A DNA stretch of 64,000 nt from Sporothrix humicola (Eukaryota > Ascomycota > Sordariomycetes > Ophiostomatales > Ophiostomataceae), in the NCBI GenBank assembly GCA_021396245.1, contig WNYE01000027.1, positions 124,001 through 188,000 on the forward strand. Direction: 5' to 3'. Below are positions 24,364-37,831 of the stretch, in pieces. The notes under the pieces are model-generated. The model saw only the letters and a list, made by a program, of their open reading frames with translations, searched no databases and was not told the origin of the DNA. Numbering within the stretch: position 1 is the stretch's first letter; every line of letters begins with the position of its first letter. The position numbers were made by a program, and so were the translations under genes.

Positions 24364-26607
24364 AACGCCAAGCCTATTGTGATTTTAATGTTTTTTTTTT
24401 CTTTTTCTTTTTTTTTTTCTTTCCCTTTCTGGTGTGGTCATTCATGAGTTGGGGGCGGTTACCGGACACGCCATTTTATCTTTCTTTTCTGTCTGTCTTA
24501 TCATCGCTTTTTGGCAAGTCTGGTGTAATTTTTATATCTCTGGTGTTCAGTGGGGTTCCATTCAGTTTTTATTCTACATACACATTTGTTCTATCTACCT
24601 TGTTGTTTCTTTACCCCATTCTCCTGCTGTTTGCATCATGGTCATGTTGACCCTTTCTTTTCTTTCCCAGGCGTCTCCCTCGCGTCATTTTTTCTGGATC
24701 GTGTGTCTCTAGCCTCAATGCAACGTTGATCGACGACGGCAGCAACGCATCCTCACATAATACAAAGTTTAGTTTGCTGCCTCGGATGGCCTCTTCCCAA
24801 TGCCCCAGCATCGCTATCACCTTTCCCATGCATTTTCCTTTTGGGCCAATCAAGTCCATCCATCTGGGTCATTGGGTAGTATGTTGTCTTGTTCTCTTCT
24901 TTTCCCGCGTAGTTCATGCACCTTCTTTGTTCTTTGTGCGATTGTCTTTCAGTCTCATTATCATCAGCCCTCTTTGTTCAAATTAAAGTGTATTGCCGGA
25001 GCCGCAGAACAAGAGATTTTGTTCTTGAAAGTGCCCTTTCATTGTTTAGCTTTTGCTGCTTTTAAAGACCGATTCACAGCACGAGAGGGCTGAAAATAAA
25101 GATACCATCAACCATCATAAAGGACGATTGTCACAAAATTTCCTGTGGTACTTCAGTTTACACATTTTGCGTAGACCAATCCGGCAATGTCTCTCGAATA
25201 CACAGTCAAGACAGTCTCGACAGTGTAACTGACATCGCGTCCATTCTTGCCACATGGTCGAAAATGAGGCTGAAGAGTCGTCGATATTCGGATTTGTTGC
25301 CCCGGATTTGTATCTGCGCAGTATTGCACCGTCCCAACACAGTGCCCAAGTTTATCTGTCTGCCTGGTATGCCAAGCCGTGCGTGTCTGGCCGTTTTCCA
25401 GTTGTCTTGTCCAGCGCCATCCGCATGCGCCAGAAAGTCTCCACTTGCCAGCACAGCTCTGTCATAATTGTCCCTGTAAACCCTCCAGCTGATTCCACAC
25501 TGGTCTTTTTGTGCTGGGGCATCACTGGTAATCTAGCCTTACGTAATACATGTAGTCCCGAAGCGTGAGAAAGCAAGATCATGTGACCCAGATAACACTA
25601 GGCCCACTCTCAGAGTTCCAAAACAACAGCCAAACAAGCTCCCAACCACCCAGTTTTTCTCCGCTCTCTGTTGGGCGGGCCAGGCCCACCCTCCGTGTGC
25701 GTCACCATTCTCTGTGTTGTCGCAAAGCGCATTCACTGCAGCGACTGCCTAGGAAACAGGTCCTGTCCTGCTGTTTGGCGGAGGACTTAGGTCATTGATG
25801 GTCGGCTGATGGACAGTCGCCCGCGCCAGGCGGCATGACCCACTAATAGGACAGCGAGCGTACCTGCTTTCAGAAGCTCCATCGTTGCACCTTCCCCATT
25901 CTTGCCCATGCGCCATGCTCCCACCCACACTTGGGATGCTCTTTCCCTTCTCTTCCGTGATCTGTATGAGATCCGTAGCTCCTGCTGCTTCTTGACTGTG
26001 CTGATCGTCTATCTTCTCATGTTTTGAATCTCAATTAATACATAGTAAATACGACGTATGAGCGCTCGAGGCGCTGTAATACAGGAGGTGCGCGGGAACT
26101 ACTCCGTAGTTTAGCAAGGATTTGAAGGGCTTTGGGTGTTTTGACCGGGGATATCGTCATTGTCTGTCGCCTGGTCTCTCAGGTGGTCGCCCCCCTGTGC
26201 CTGTCTCGGACCTAATTTCGAGCGATAAACACCAGGCTCCATTATTAGCCTTTCCCCTCATGGTACAGACAAAGGCCTGGCCCAGCCTGCCCAGGTCTCC
26301 CATCCGTCTGAGCCGCCCGCTTCCCTGTTCCTGCTCCAGTTCGTACTCATACACTGATTCCTCCTCCCCCGTCCCATCCTTCTTCTTCGTCCTCTCTCTT
26401 CTCCTTCCTTTTTCCAAAAACATCAACACATCGATTTATCTTCACGTCATCACATTTTCCCTCGGATTCTACGGTCGCGCATCATCTCTTGCTCGGTCTA
26501 GCAATCGCCTTCTCTCTCGTCTTTCTTTGTTGTTGTTGTTCCTCTTCTCGTCTCGCTCTCTTCATCATCTTGTTCCTTGTTTTAGCATCTTGTCGACATC
26601 CGTCAAC
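24364..26607. other. Long intergenic region, no convincing gene
   Basis: A T-rich 3' flank of spt7 is followed by about 2 kb without recognisable coding sequence. The stretch upstream of the protease gene carries TACGACGTA at 26050-26058 and TACTCCGTA at 26100-26108, then a CT-rich leader up to 26608. Confidence 0.6.
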
Positions 26608-28029
<1,422 letters not shown>

Positions 28030-30036
28030 ACGATTGATTGTCGCCCACATCTTGCTAGCCAAAGTGACGGCCATCCACACTTAGGAGGAGGTCGAGTGGA
28101 GGACGATACACGGTAGCGTTGCAAGCGTTTGCCTGTTCTGTGAGCGCTCAGCGTCTTTCGCCCTCTTTTTTGTTTTTCTCTCATTTGTCTGTGTTGTTTA
28201 TTATCCTACGCATGGTCTTGTACGATGTCCAAGTTGTCTTTCCTTCGTGACGCGCAAGCGCGAGCGCGGCTGCAGTCCGCCGCAAGCCGCTTGACGAGAG
28301 AACTATTCCAAGGTTGAGATTAATATTTATTTGATTACAGTTAATTTCGGCTGTCGCTCCTGCTGGGACTTCTTTTCCTTGTCGTCCCAATATTGTTATT
28401 TCCTCCCCTCTCGTTGTTTCGCTTTATCAACCATCGACGAACACACACGCTCCATGCTGCGAATACAATGTTATTTTATCTCAATATATCTTAGCATTCC
28501 ACTTGTAAAATTGTCGACACTTTCGTGTTTTTCCATAGTAATAATGCTGTTGCACCATGTGTTGTAAAAATGCTTGTCAACCAAATAAAGTCGACTGGAC
28601 AAAACTTCTGCATTTACATACTTTATATAAATGTGCACTTGTAAAATGACCTTTGCAACGCCACAAGATGCATGCAACTTCCTGAGGACAGGAATTCTCC
28701 GTCCAAGCTTGCGGTCATTGAGAGCAGTTCTAGCCTGCCTGGTACCAGGTTTCAGATTCGTACTGTCAAACCAGCGAACAAGTGTTCGGTGCCTGGCTAT
28801 GTCCTGCATGCCCCGCCCCGCCTACCGGTTCAAGTAACATCAAACAGCGCTCGCATTCTGTTCATCAGAAGTACGATTGCACTCCCGCCGCGTAAATGCC
28901 ACTACCTTCTGTCTCGTCCATATCTTGCTTTGCCTTTTACAAGTGATTTTTTTTCTTGCCTGACTTTCAGCCTCGTTTTCCCCCTCCCCCCTTTTTGTTG
29001 TTCTTTCTCTTTTGGATGAATTGTTACGATTATTTTTTGGTGATTAGATGAAGAAAGAAATATGATTAGATGAAGAAAGAAATGTCTAATAATCTTTCAA
29101 AATAAACCCTAACCATAACACTATTCCAGCCGTACTCTTATTCTGCTTTCAAGGCCATAACAGAGCACCACCGGGCTTAAAACTGATATTGATCACCTTG
29201 CAAAAGAGAACCAATCTGTAACCTGCACTCATCCGACCTGGCATTTCTGTTCTTTTCAGAGGCTGAAAGACTCTACATAATAATATGCGTTTAGCCGAGC
29301 CTTACTGGCCGAGGTAGAGTAGGCTTCACGTGATACAACATGCAGCCAATCAGAATAGGCATACCTCGAGTTAAGGGACACGTATTCCACTTTTCGCCCT
29401 TTCCTCTGTTGGCGCCAATTTGCATTCTGTCTCTCATCCCCTTTGCGTTTGGTTGCTGTTTGGCTCTTTCCCTGTCTTCGCGTCTCTCGTTGTTCCCCTC
29501 CTGCCCGCGAAAAAGAGAAGAAGAACTTGAACACGGAGCCACTACTGTAGGCATTGCTGTTTCTTACAGCTGCGTCCCATCCCCCATTTTACAGTCCATT
29601 TTCCCCAAGCCCACCCATTCGACCCATCTCCATTGCATATTGCATCGTCGCCCTTTTTTTTTTTCCCCTCGCCAACTTTCGCGAACGAACGCGAAAAGCG
29701 CGAAATAGGGTGCCACCAGCGACCTCCTACACCAGCAGCTACGACCACGCCAACGGCATTGCCCCAACACCAGGCGGCGGCCGTATTCGATGATCGCGAT
29801 AATTTGACAAGACACATTTGCATCACACTTGCACGTCACGGTATTGAAAAAAACCTTGGAGTTTCGACACGGATTTTATTTCATTTCCATCCGTTTTTTC
29901 CCCTGGGCCAACGCTCGATTGCCTTTGCGCGCGTCGTGGCCAGAATTTCACCCTCGCTAGCCCAGATCTTCATTCATCGCGACGCGCCTCTTGGACAACG
30001 CAGCATCATTTTAATATTCATTGACATCCATTGACA
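28030..30036. other. Long intergenic region, no convincing gene
   Basis: It contains the 3' flank of the protease gene, a 22-base tandem duplication at 29041-29083, one CACGTG at 29327-29332, and a CCAAT box in the context GCCAATCAG at 29346-29350. The last 400 bases lead into the Gln-rich gene. No coding sequence recognised. Confidence 0.6.
29041..29083. repeat. Two-copy tandem repeat, 22-base period
   Basis: TGATTAGATGAAGAAAGAAA followed by T occurs at 29041-29061 and again at 29063-29083 without a mismatch. It looks like a recent local duplication. Confidence 0.95.
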
Positions 30037-33000
30037 ATGGCTGCCGCCACCGGAGCCAACGTGAACGGACTATCTGGCGATGCTGCTTCCGCGTCCTCCA
30101 CCCCTCCGGCGCCAACAGTCCCAAGCCCCAGCGGCACCAACGGAAGCGAAAGCAATGGCAACGGGGCTGTCTCGACGAAGCGAAAACGCGACAATGATGG
30201 CGACGAAGTGATGACAGACGCAGGGGCTGCACAGTCGGCTGCGGCAACGGCATCGCCCGCCACAGCCGTCGACCAGATCAAGGCCGCAGCGTCTGCTTCC
30301 TCGTCGCCTGCGGTGTCCTCCAAGTCCGTCAACGGAAAGATTGAGACGGCCATCAACGGCCATAACGCGACGTCAGGCCCTATCACATCTACAACAGCTG
30401 GAAACCGGGACGAGAAGCGCCTGATTCGTGACTATTTTGACGTACTGAAAACGTACGGCTTCCTCCCCCCTCCTACTCTTTCTTTTTCTGTCTCTCTCTC
30501 TCTCTATTTTAGTTTATTTTTAACTCTCAGTCTACTGACACCGACCTTTAGTTTTGACAAGTCTGTTCCACCGATTCTTTCTCGACCATTGCCTGAATCG
30601 CCTGCCACCGACGAACCACAAGCCAAGCGCCAAAAGCCCGACGGCTCTACCAGTCCGCCCGCGAAGGCCGCAAAGTCTGTTTCCGAAAGGGTAGAAAACG
30701 ACGGGTATGATCTGTTGGACGATCTGGTTCTGGACATTGCCGCCGTTATTCGTAGCGAGCTGGCTGCACTTGAAACGGCTGCTACCCATGCTGGATTGGA
30801 GGACAAGATAGAGGGACCCGACACAAGCGAGGCCAAGGAGGAAACCGACACAACCAATGCGGCAGACGCGAAACGCGACGGGGCCGATATCGACGATGAC
30901 AAAAAAGCCGACAAATCTGACAAGAAGGCCGAGCAGGCCAAGCAGGCCGCTATTGAGCACATCACCAAGTTTCGTGAAACTGCCTACGACCTATACCGCC
31001 GAGAAACCGCGTATCCAAAATCAGGACCATTGCATGGCAAGACTGGTGGCAAGATCGGAAACGATACGTCTGTGTCCATTTCATCTTCAAACCGTGGCGA
31101 GCCTGTCTTGACTGTGTTTGGCAACGCACCCGGACCCCGGCAGTTGTTTTCGAGTTTGCCATCCCGTGGACAGGCTATAGGCGGTAAGGCTCAAGGCGAA
31201 GGCGATGACGGCGACGAGGAGATCGACGACATGGTTCGCGAGGATGTCGACATTTCTTTTGGCGGAAACATGACCCTGACACGTGTTTTTGCACCGCCTC
31301 CGCCTGACAAGAACACCCGTGCGCCGACCTTTGGCGAGCTGTTCCCATCACCCCGGAATCTTCCCCCATTGCAGCCGCCGAAGGCACCGAAAAGCACAAC
31401 TAAGTCAACCACGCTTGGTTTCTACCACCCAGAGCTGTCTGAGCGCTCCAAATATCGCACGGGCTCTTACTCTACTCAGCAGATTACGACAGGTCAGTGG
31501 CTTGATTACAGCAACGCTACACCGTCATCACAAATCAAGACTCGCCAGCGTGAGCGGGCCCAGAGTTTGGCCGGCCGCAAGCCATCTGCAACCGAGCTGG
31601 AGCTGTCTGAAATGGAGTCCCTTTTCCGGGGTGCCTTTTCTAGCTTTGCACCGTCCAGAGACGACTCTGCCGCCATTGTGTCTTCCACCCATGTAGGCCG
31701 CATGTGGTGGCAGCGTGTGGGCCACCGCATATTCCAGCGTATGGCGGAGAAGGAGCTGGGTGACGAAGAGCAGTACATTGATGAAGCGTCGACACCGGAC
31801 GACGTGGCAACGACAGATGTGCTCGACGAGGAGGCACTCAAGAAGACGATTGCCGAGTGGGATGACAGCCTGGTTGACCCCTCGCTCGAGGAGGTCATGG
31901 GCGAGAAGACGGACTACGAAAAGGACGTCGACGAGATGTTGCAGGAAGTTTCCGATCTGGTCATCACTCTTGCGTCGTACCAGCGTAACCGCAACCTCAC
32001 TTTGCCAACCAGCCAGGATCGTTTCTCTGCTGACCCTGTCAACGCGGACATGCTGCGCAACGGCACGCTTGCCCAACAACCCAGCGAAGAGGAGATGCTC
32101 ACCTACCAGACGTTGAAGGCCCAGTTGTCTCTCATCATCCAAGCTCTCCCTCCGTACGCTGTGGCGCGTCTCAACTCTGACAAGCTTGAGGAGCTCAACA
32201 TTAGCACCAAGATCGAAGTGCGTGGGGAGGAGTACCGCGGTATTCTGGAAGAAGACGAGTCCGTCGTACGGGCCCGTCAAGCCACCCAGGCGGCTCAGGC
32301 AGCGGTCAGTTCACCGCAGCGCGCACCTGCACATAGGGCAGCAAGTGTCTCAGCAAACCATAACTACGGACCGCAGTTCAACACCCCAAGTAGGACACCA
32401 ATGGCTTCGGGTGGTGCGTTCTTCCCCGGCCAGCACCAGACACCGGCTCGTGTAGGCCCCCCGCACAGAGCGTCAGTGGGTGGTGCTGCCGGCGCCCCTG
32501 CTGCGGCACTACCGCCACATGTCCGGCCTGGTGCTCAAGCGCAACCTTCCTTCCGGCCATCGCCTAACGGGTATGCAAACTACGGCCCTATGGCCAAGAC
32601 CCAGCAGCAAATGCAGGTGCGGCAGGGTATGCAGCACTTGCCGCCTGGACAGGGATTTGCGCCTGGCCAGCAGGTGTCTCCACATATGTCGCCTCAGCGT
32701 GTTGTGTCCCAGCCGCAGCCGGGCTCTTATGGATCACCAGGCATGCAACCGGGGACTCCTCAGCAGTTTCGCTATCCGCCAGGCACGCCAGGGTTCCCGC
32801 AGCAAGTCCCTCTACCCCCAGCACCGACTCCTGGCACACCGCAGCACCAACAACAGCAACTGCAGCAACAGCAATTGCAGCATCAGCAGTTGCAACAGCA
32901 GCAAATGCATCAGCAACAGCAGCGCCGTGCCTCCCATAGCATGCAGTACCCTCCATCGCCGGCAAACGGTGTCGCACAGATGGCCGCACAGCAGCACCCG

Positions 33001-33705
33001 ATCCATCCCCCGCAGCATGTAGGCAGCCCGCAACAACGGTTCCAACAGGGCCCTATGACACCTGGGAATCCACAGCAGCAACAGCAGCAACATATCCGGC
33101 AGCAGCAGCAGCTTATAGCGCGTCCCCCGCTTCCTGGCCAGATCCCCGTGCAGCAACAGCAGCTAGTTCAGCAGCAACAGCAGCGCCAGTTCGGCGGCCA
33201 GCCTGGTGGGCCCCCTGTCGGCGCAGGCCCGTTTGGCTATCATACGGTCATGGACCAGCCGCAACAGCAGAGATTGATGGAGCAAGCGCGCGCACGCGCA
33301 TCGGCCCACGAGCGCAACATGGGATTCGGGGATAAGATAAGCCCTGGCGGTGTTGGCCAGGTTGCAGGCCTTGCTGGTATCGGACTTGGCGGTGGCGGTG
33401 TTGACATGTCGAAGCTGGCGGCAGCGCGTGCAAATATGCCTTCTGGCGGAGCTAACATGCCGCGCCCTGGGCAGTACCAGTCTCAGCCGTCGCCGTCGCC
33501 CCAACCCCAGTTTCAGTCACCAGTCCCTCCACAAGCCTACCTGCAGCACCCGCAGCAGCAACAACAGCAGCTCTCTCCTCGCCCCCAAGGGCAGCCATCG
33601 CCTATGATTAACGGCACGCCGCAGCCGCACCACGTGCCGTCCCCATCCCCGGTGCCTATGAGCCTGTCGCCCGCGCCTAGTGCAGGGTTCCAGCGGCCTT
33701 CGTAA
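30037..33705 (+). CDS. Large Gln-rich protein of unknown function, probably nuclear
   Basis: I do not recognise the family. The frame is open from ATG 30037 to 33705. I infer a 99-nt intron at 30453-30551 (gtacgg donor, CTACTGAC branch point, ctttag acceptor, CT-rich interior), which joins DVLKT to FDKSVPPILSRP and leaves a 1189-aa product; retained, it would be 1222 aa. Residues 1-110 are low-complexity with a KRKRDNDGDE basic/acidic patch that could be a nuclear signal. Residues about 130-780 contain ordered-looking segments, for example EPVLTVFGNAPGPRQLFSSLP, THVGRMWWQRVGHRIFQRM and TYQTLKAQLSLIIQALPPYAV. The last 400 residues are Pro/Gln-rich with several Gln runs. This resembles transcription or chromatin cofactors in composition only. 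Confidence 0.8.
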   Translation: MAAATGANVNGLSGDAASASSTPPAPTVPSPSGTNGSESNGNGAVSTKRKRDNDGDEVMTDAGAAQSAAATASPATAVDQIKAAASASSSPAVSSKSVNGKIETAINGHNATSGPITSTTAGNRDEKRLIRDYFDVLKTYGFLPPPTLSFSVSLSLYFSLFLTLSLLTPTFSFDKSVPPILSRPLPESPATDEPQAKRQKPDGSTSPPAKAAKSVSERVENDGYDLLDDLVLDIAAVIRSELAALETAATHAGLEDKIEGPDTSEAKEETDTTNAADAKRDGADIDDDKKADKSDKKAEQAKQAAIEHITKFRETAYDLYRRETAYPKSGPLHGKTGGKIGNDTSVSISSSNRGEPVLTVFGNAPGPRQLFSSLPSRGQAIGGKAQGEGDDGDEEIDDMVREDVDISFGGNMTLTRVFAPPPPDKNTRAPTFGELFPSPRNLPPLQPPKAPKSTTKSTTLGFYHPELSERSKYRTGSYSTQQITTGQWLDYSNATPSSQIKTRQRERAQSLAGRKPSATELELSEMESLFRGAFSSFAPSRDDSAAIVSSTHVGRMWWQRVGHRIFQRMAEKELGDEEQYIDEASTPDDVATTDVLDEEALKKTIAEWDDSLVDPSLEEVMGEKTDYEKDVDEMLQEVSDLVITLASYQRNRNLTLPTSQDRFSADPVNADMLRNGTLAQQPSEEEMLTYQTLKAQLSLIIQALPPYAVARLNSDKLEELNISTKIEVRGEEYRGILEEDESVVRARQATQAAQAAVSSPQRAPAHRAASVSANHNYGPQFNTPSRTPMASGGAFFPGQHQTPARVGPPHRASVGGAAGAPAAALPPHVRPGAQAQPSFRPSPNGYANYGPMAKTQQQMQVRQGMQHLPPGQGFAPGQQVSPHMSPQRVVSQPQPGSYGSPGMQPGTPQQFRYPPGTPGFPQQVPLPPAPTPGTPQHQQQQLQQQQLQHQQLQQQQMHQQQQRRASHSMQYPPSPANGVAQMAAQQHPIHPPQHVGSPQQRFQQGPMTPGNPQQQQQQHIRQQQQLIARPPLPGQIPVQQQQLVQQQQQRQFGGQPGGPPVGAGPFGYHTVMDQPQQQRLMEQARARASAHERNMGFGDKISPGGVGQVAGLAGIGLGGGGVDMSKLAAARANMPSGGANMPRPGQYQSQPSPSPQPQFQSPVPPQAYLQHPQQQQQQLSPRPQGQPSPMINGTPQPHHVPSPSPVPMSLSPAPSAGFQRPS
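32840..33200 (+). repeat. CAG/CAA repeats encoding polyglutamine
   Basis: Several interrupted runs of CAG and CAA codons (for example near 32846-32925, 33073-33110 and 33150-33185) encode Gln runs with His, Leu and Pro interruptions. The mix of CAG and CAA argues for selection on the protein rather than pure slippage. Confidence 0.9.
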
Positions 33706-34745
33706 GCAAGGCGCTGCATGTGAGCCATCTGTTGCATGAGGAAGTGCGGTGGTATCACGTGTTGACGGCCGGGATGAAGGTGAAATGGCGAAACCCAGGG
33801 CCTAGGTTTGTGGCAATGGACCGGCGATGGTTCATAGAATCATCCTGTCAGGGAGGATATTTTGGTTTCTTTGTTTACACGCTTCGTTCTTTTTTGAGGG
33901 ACGCATAATAGTTGCTTTCGGTTGGTTTTTCGTATTTTTCTTTCCATCCTTTTTTTTCTTGAACTGTATTTTTTGCCGTCTCTATTGGGTTGACTAGGAA
34001 AGTCTGTAACACTAGGTATCTCTTTGTCTTCTATCATTGTTTTTCATAATTCCGCCCTAAAACATTTCATTTCACTTCACTTTTGGCACTGTCCTTTCCC
34101 TTTTTCTACATTTTTTTCATGTAGCCGAATATAACAACCCGCGTCGTGATCTCATCTTTAGCACCCGCTATTCAAGGCTATGTGATGCGATATGTCTCAT
34201 ATGAATGTAAAAGCAGCCTTTATTAGGGACCAACCAAGGGCGTCTTACGTTGCCCTTCCACACAAGTGGCTCTCTTATAGGCCATACCATGTTCTTCAAA
34301 ATGTTACAGGCAAAAGTAAAGTAGTAATTATGATAATTCGCGTTGGTTTGGTAGAGAGAAAACCAAAATAATTGTTTTCTTCATGTCGACTGAATGCTCA
34401 TTGAGGTGCTTATCCACGTGACCTCACACGTGAATGGATCTTATTCTGCCTATTAATATTCTGTGTATGTCCGTTTTGGGCGATTACGTAGCCCAAGGCT
34501 CTCGGCACCCCACTACCCACTCTTCCTTCATAGCTTTTGCAAGTTCACCACGTCACGAAGCGAAAACAATCGCCGGAGACGACATAAGTGGTGGACAGAG
34601 CATCTCTCGGTTTCCTCCATACCAACGATCAATTGTTTCTCAGCCTGGAGACAAAGGCGCAGGCTCAATAGCGTCCAGCTCCGCCCCACTGCTACTCAAA
34701 ACGATCACGAACCATCTTGACCTATCACGAACCACGACCGCTACC
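33706..34745. other. Intergenic region; promoter of Sro7-like gene
   Basis: It has a T-rich 3' flank and then an AT-rich stretch. Two CACGTG E-boxes lie at 34415-34420 and 34427-34432, about 320 nt before the Sro7-like ATG. No coding sequence recognised. Confidence 0.6.
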
Positions 34746-37700
34746 ATGGCTAGTTTCATCCGGGGCAAGCAGGCGGGCATGCAGAACGACCTGTCTGCGG
34801 GCATTGTTCCGGGGCTGTTTGCGCCACAAGAGCAGACGCGATATGGCGTCGATTCGCAAATCAGGTGTGTTTGTGTTTGGGCCGATTCGTTTGCGCAGTC
34901 TGCTTTTGTTGTGCTAATATATGTTTTGCCAGCTGTGTGGCGTACGACCCAGTTCAGTCGCTCATGGCCGTGGGCACAACCCAGTCACGGTTTGGCCGCG
35001 GAACCATCTATGTCTACGGCCGTGGCCGCGTCAACAAAGCGATCCGGCCCAAAGGCGGCGCATCGCTGCGGCAGATTCAGTTCAGCGCAAACCGGCTCGT
35101 GAGCCTGGACGCAAAAAGCGAGCTGGCGATGTGGAATCTGGATACAGGCGAACGAATTGGTGGCTCAGTCTCGGCTGGTGCGGCACTATGCATGGTGACA
35201 GACCCCATGTTGGACTGGGCGTTTCTGGGACTGAGCAATGGCGACATTGTGGCCTACGATCTCGACCGCGAGCGTCTTTCGCCATTCCGCGTGCAAAACC
35301 TCTGGCGCAATCGCCCAGGAAACGACCCACGGGCCCGGGGCGGCGGAGGAGCGGCGGCGGCAATGAATTTGGTGACGATGCAGCTGCATCCGCGGGACGC
35401 CGGCCAACTGCTTATTGGGTACACTACCGGCGCCGTGATTTATTCTTTCAAGCAGAACGAGGCGGTCAAGTATTTCGAATACGTTGTTCCTGCTGGCGCC
35501 CCTGGCGGCAACGGCGAGACGCCTCAGATCCAGCGGAAGCCGCGGCTGACACAGGCCGTGTGGCATCCGACAGGAACATTTGTGCTCACAGCACACGACG
35601 ACGGTAGTCTTGTCTTTTGGGACCCGCGTGATGGCCGCGTGGTTATGGCACGCAACCTGTACGACGTGAACGTGGACCAGCCGGTTGTCCGCCCACCGGG
35701 TGCCCGTGCAATTGATCCGTTTGTGCAGATTGCTTGGTGCTGCAAGAAGAACCCAGACGACACTGCACTGTTGATTGCGGGCGGCCTTGCCATCGACGAG
35801 CCCGAAAAGGGCTTGACCTTCCTCGAGCTTGGTCCGACACCAGTGTACGCAACGTCGTCGTGGCAGATTCTGTCAGATCACTTCAAGGGGAAGCGCCAGC
35901 ACGTGCTCCCGATTCCCCAGGGCACGGAAGTAACGGGCTTCTGTCTTGCCCCGCGTCAGACGCCACACTTTGCGGGCGCCAGTGACCCAATCGCCGTCTT
36001 TACTCTTCTGAATTCTGGAGAGATGTTGACGTTGAGTTTTCCGTCGGGATACCCCATCAGCCCGACCAACCAGCTGCACCCATCTCTGTCGTTTGTGAGC
36101 CCGTTTGTGGGTACATTTGCCATGTCGACCATGTCACGCGAGCGGTGGCTGGGATTGACCGAGAAGCGAAACCTAGGCGAGCCACTTTTGCGGGGCGGCC
36201 TTGAAGCACCCAAGCCACGCCGGCGTTACGAACGGCGTGATATTGTGCAGACCGCACACGCCGACGGAACTGTGCGCCTGTGGGATGCTGGCCATGCCGA
36301 TGAAATCGAGAATCCGGCACAGCTGCAGGTGGATGTGCCGCGGGCTGTTGGCCGCGATCACAACGTTGACGTCTCGGCCCTGTCGCTGGCAGCTGGAACT
36401 GGTGAGTTTGCCGTGGGAACACGGCAGGGCGAGGTGGCCCTGTTCAGATGGGGTGCGAACAAATCGTACGGCCGCGTTGGCGAGTCGTCGCAGGACCCGT
36501 TGGCATCAAACCCAGGCGGTTTCACCGACATCAGCAGCCGGACCGAGGAAACTCTACAGGATGGTTTGCAGCCGTGGGTGCGGTATGAGATGATGCAGGG
36601 GGCAATCACTGCGCTCAAGGTGGCAGATGTGGGTTTCGTTGTCGCGGGATCTGAAAATGGATTCTTGAGCATCGTCGACCTGCGTGGACCGGCAGTCATT
36701 TTCCACGGCTCCATGGCCGACTTTGCCAAGTCCGAGAAGCGTTCATCCTTCCTGGGCAAGCACAGCAGCAGCAGCTCGTCATCAGGCAAGGACTTCCCGA
36801 CGGTGATTGAGTTTGCTGTGCTATCGCTTGAGGGCAAGTCCTACTCGAGTCTCGTCTGTCTTGTGGGAACCAACCAAGGCAAGGTTATTACGTTTGAGCT
36901 GCTGCCTTCGGGCGCGAGCTACACAGCCAAGGTTGCTGGCATTGCCGAGCACAAGGACCGCATTGTCTCCATCTGCCCTATTGTCACGGAGACGGGTGCA
37001 CCGGCATCGGCCACGGGCAACTCTGTTGCTGGACTGCGGTCTGGTCAGCACGTCAACGGCACGCTTGTTGTGGCAACGCAAAAGGAGGCGCGCATATTCA
37101 GGCCCGCGGCCGCCAAGGGAGCGTCCAAGTCCTTTGACGATGCGTTCTGCTATGCAGCCTCGGTGGCCCACTACGAGCAGCACGGCTACGCGCTCGTGGG
37201 CGTTTTCGGCGACGGCACGCTTCGTGCGTTCTCCCTGCCCGGTCTCAAGGAGATCAGCAAGGCACCCCTCGGCGGCTTCGACCCATCTCGCCATGCCGAT
37301 GCTGTCGTCACGCCGTCCGGTGATGTGTATGGCTGGTCTGGCCCTTCAGAATTGATTGTGGTCTCGGCATTTGGCCGCAATGCAGGCCTTCAGGAGCATG
37401 AGCCAGGCGACACGCTGATCAACCCAGAACTGGCTGTGCCGCCACGGCCGACAATCAGCAACCTACAGTGGATCTCGGGGACACAGTATGTGTCACCCAC
37501 AGACCTTGATTTGCTGATTGGAGGACCTGGCCGACCACCGAGTAAGCGCATGTTGGCGGCAGCGGCCGAGGAGGAACGACTGGCACGGTACGGAGGCGGC
37601 GGCGCATACGGATCGACAGCTGGGCTGCAACGGGGCGTGGCGAGCCAGGAAGGGTGGGGCTCGTACCTTTCTCGACAGCTCAACCAACGCGCGGAGAAGA

Positions 37701-37831
37701 TGAACTTTATGAGCGACAGCCTCGACAGTCTGCAGGAACAGAGCCAAGGATGGGCGGACGACGTCAACAAGTTTGTGTCGCGCCAGAAGCGGGGTTTGGT
37801 GATGGGTGCGGTCAAGAGCAAGTTCATGTAG
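34746..37831 (+). CDS. sro7: Sro7/Lgl-type exocytosis WD-repeat protein
   Basis: Homologue of yeast Sro7/Sro77 and animal lethal giant larvae, which bind the t-SNARE Sec9 and the Rab Sec4 at sites of polarized secretion. Exons 34746-34864 and 34933-37831 give 1005 aa; splicing joins the DSQI and SCVAYDP segments. The N-terminal 900 residues are WD-type beta-propeller material (for example SLVFWDPRDGRV and DGTVRLWDAGH). The C-terminal 65 residues (SYLSRQLNQRAEKMNFMSDS, then SQGWADDVNKFVSRQKRG) form the R-SNARE-like/tail segment of the family. A Lys/Ser-rich loop at about residues 655-680 is probably disordered. The length matches fungal Sro7 orthologues. Confidence 0.92.

Noticed and set aside
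29107..29117. AACCCTAACC-like string resembling fungal telomere repeat
   Set aside because: Only one copy; no array, and it lies between ordinary genes.
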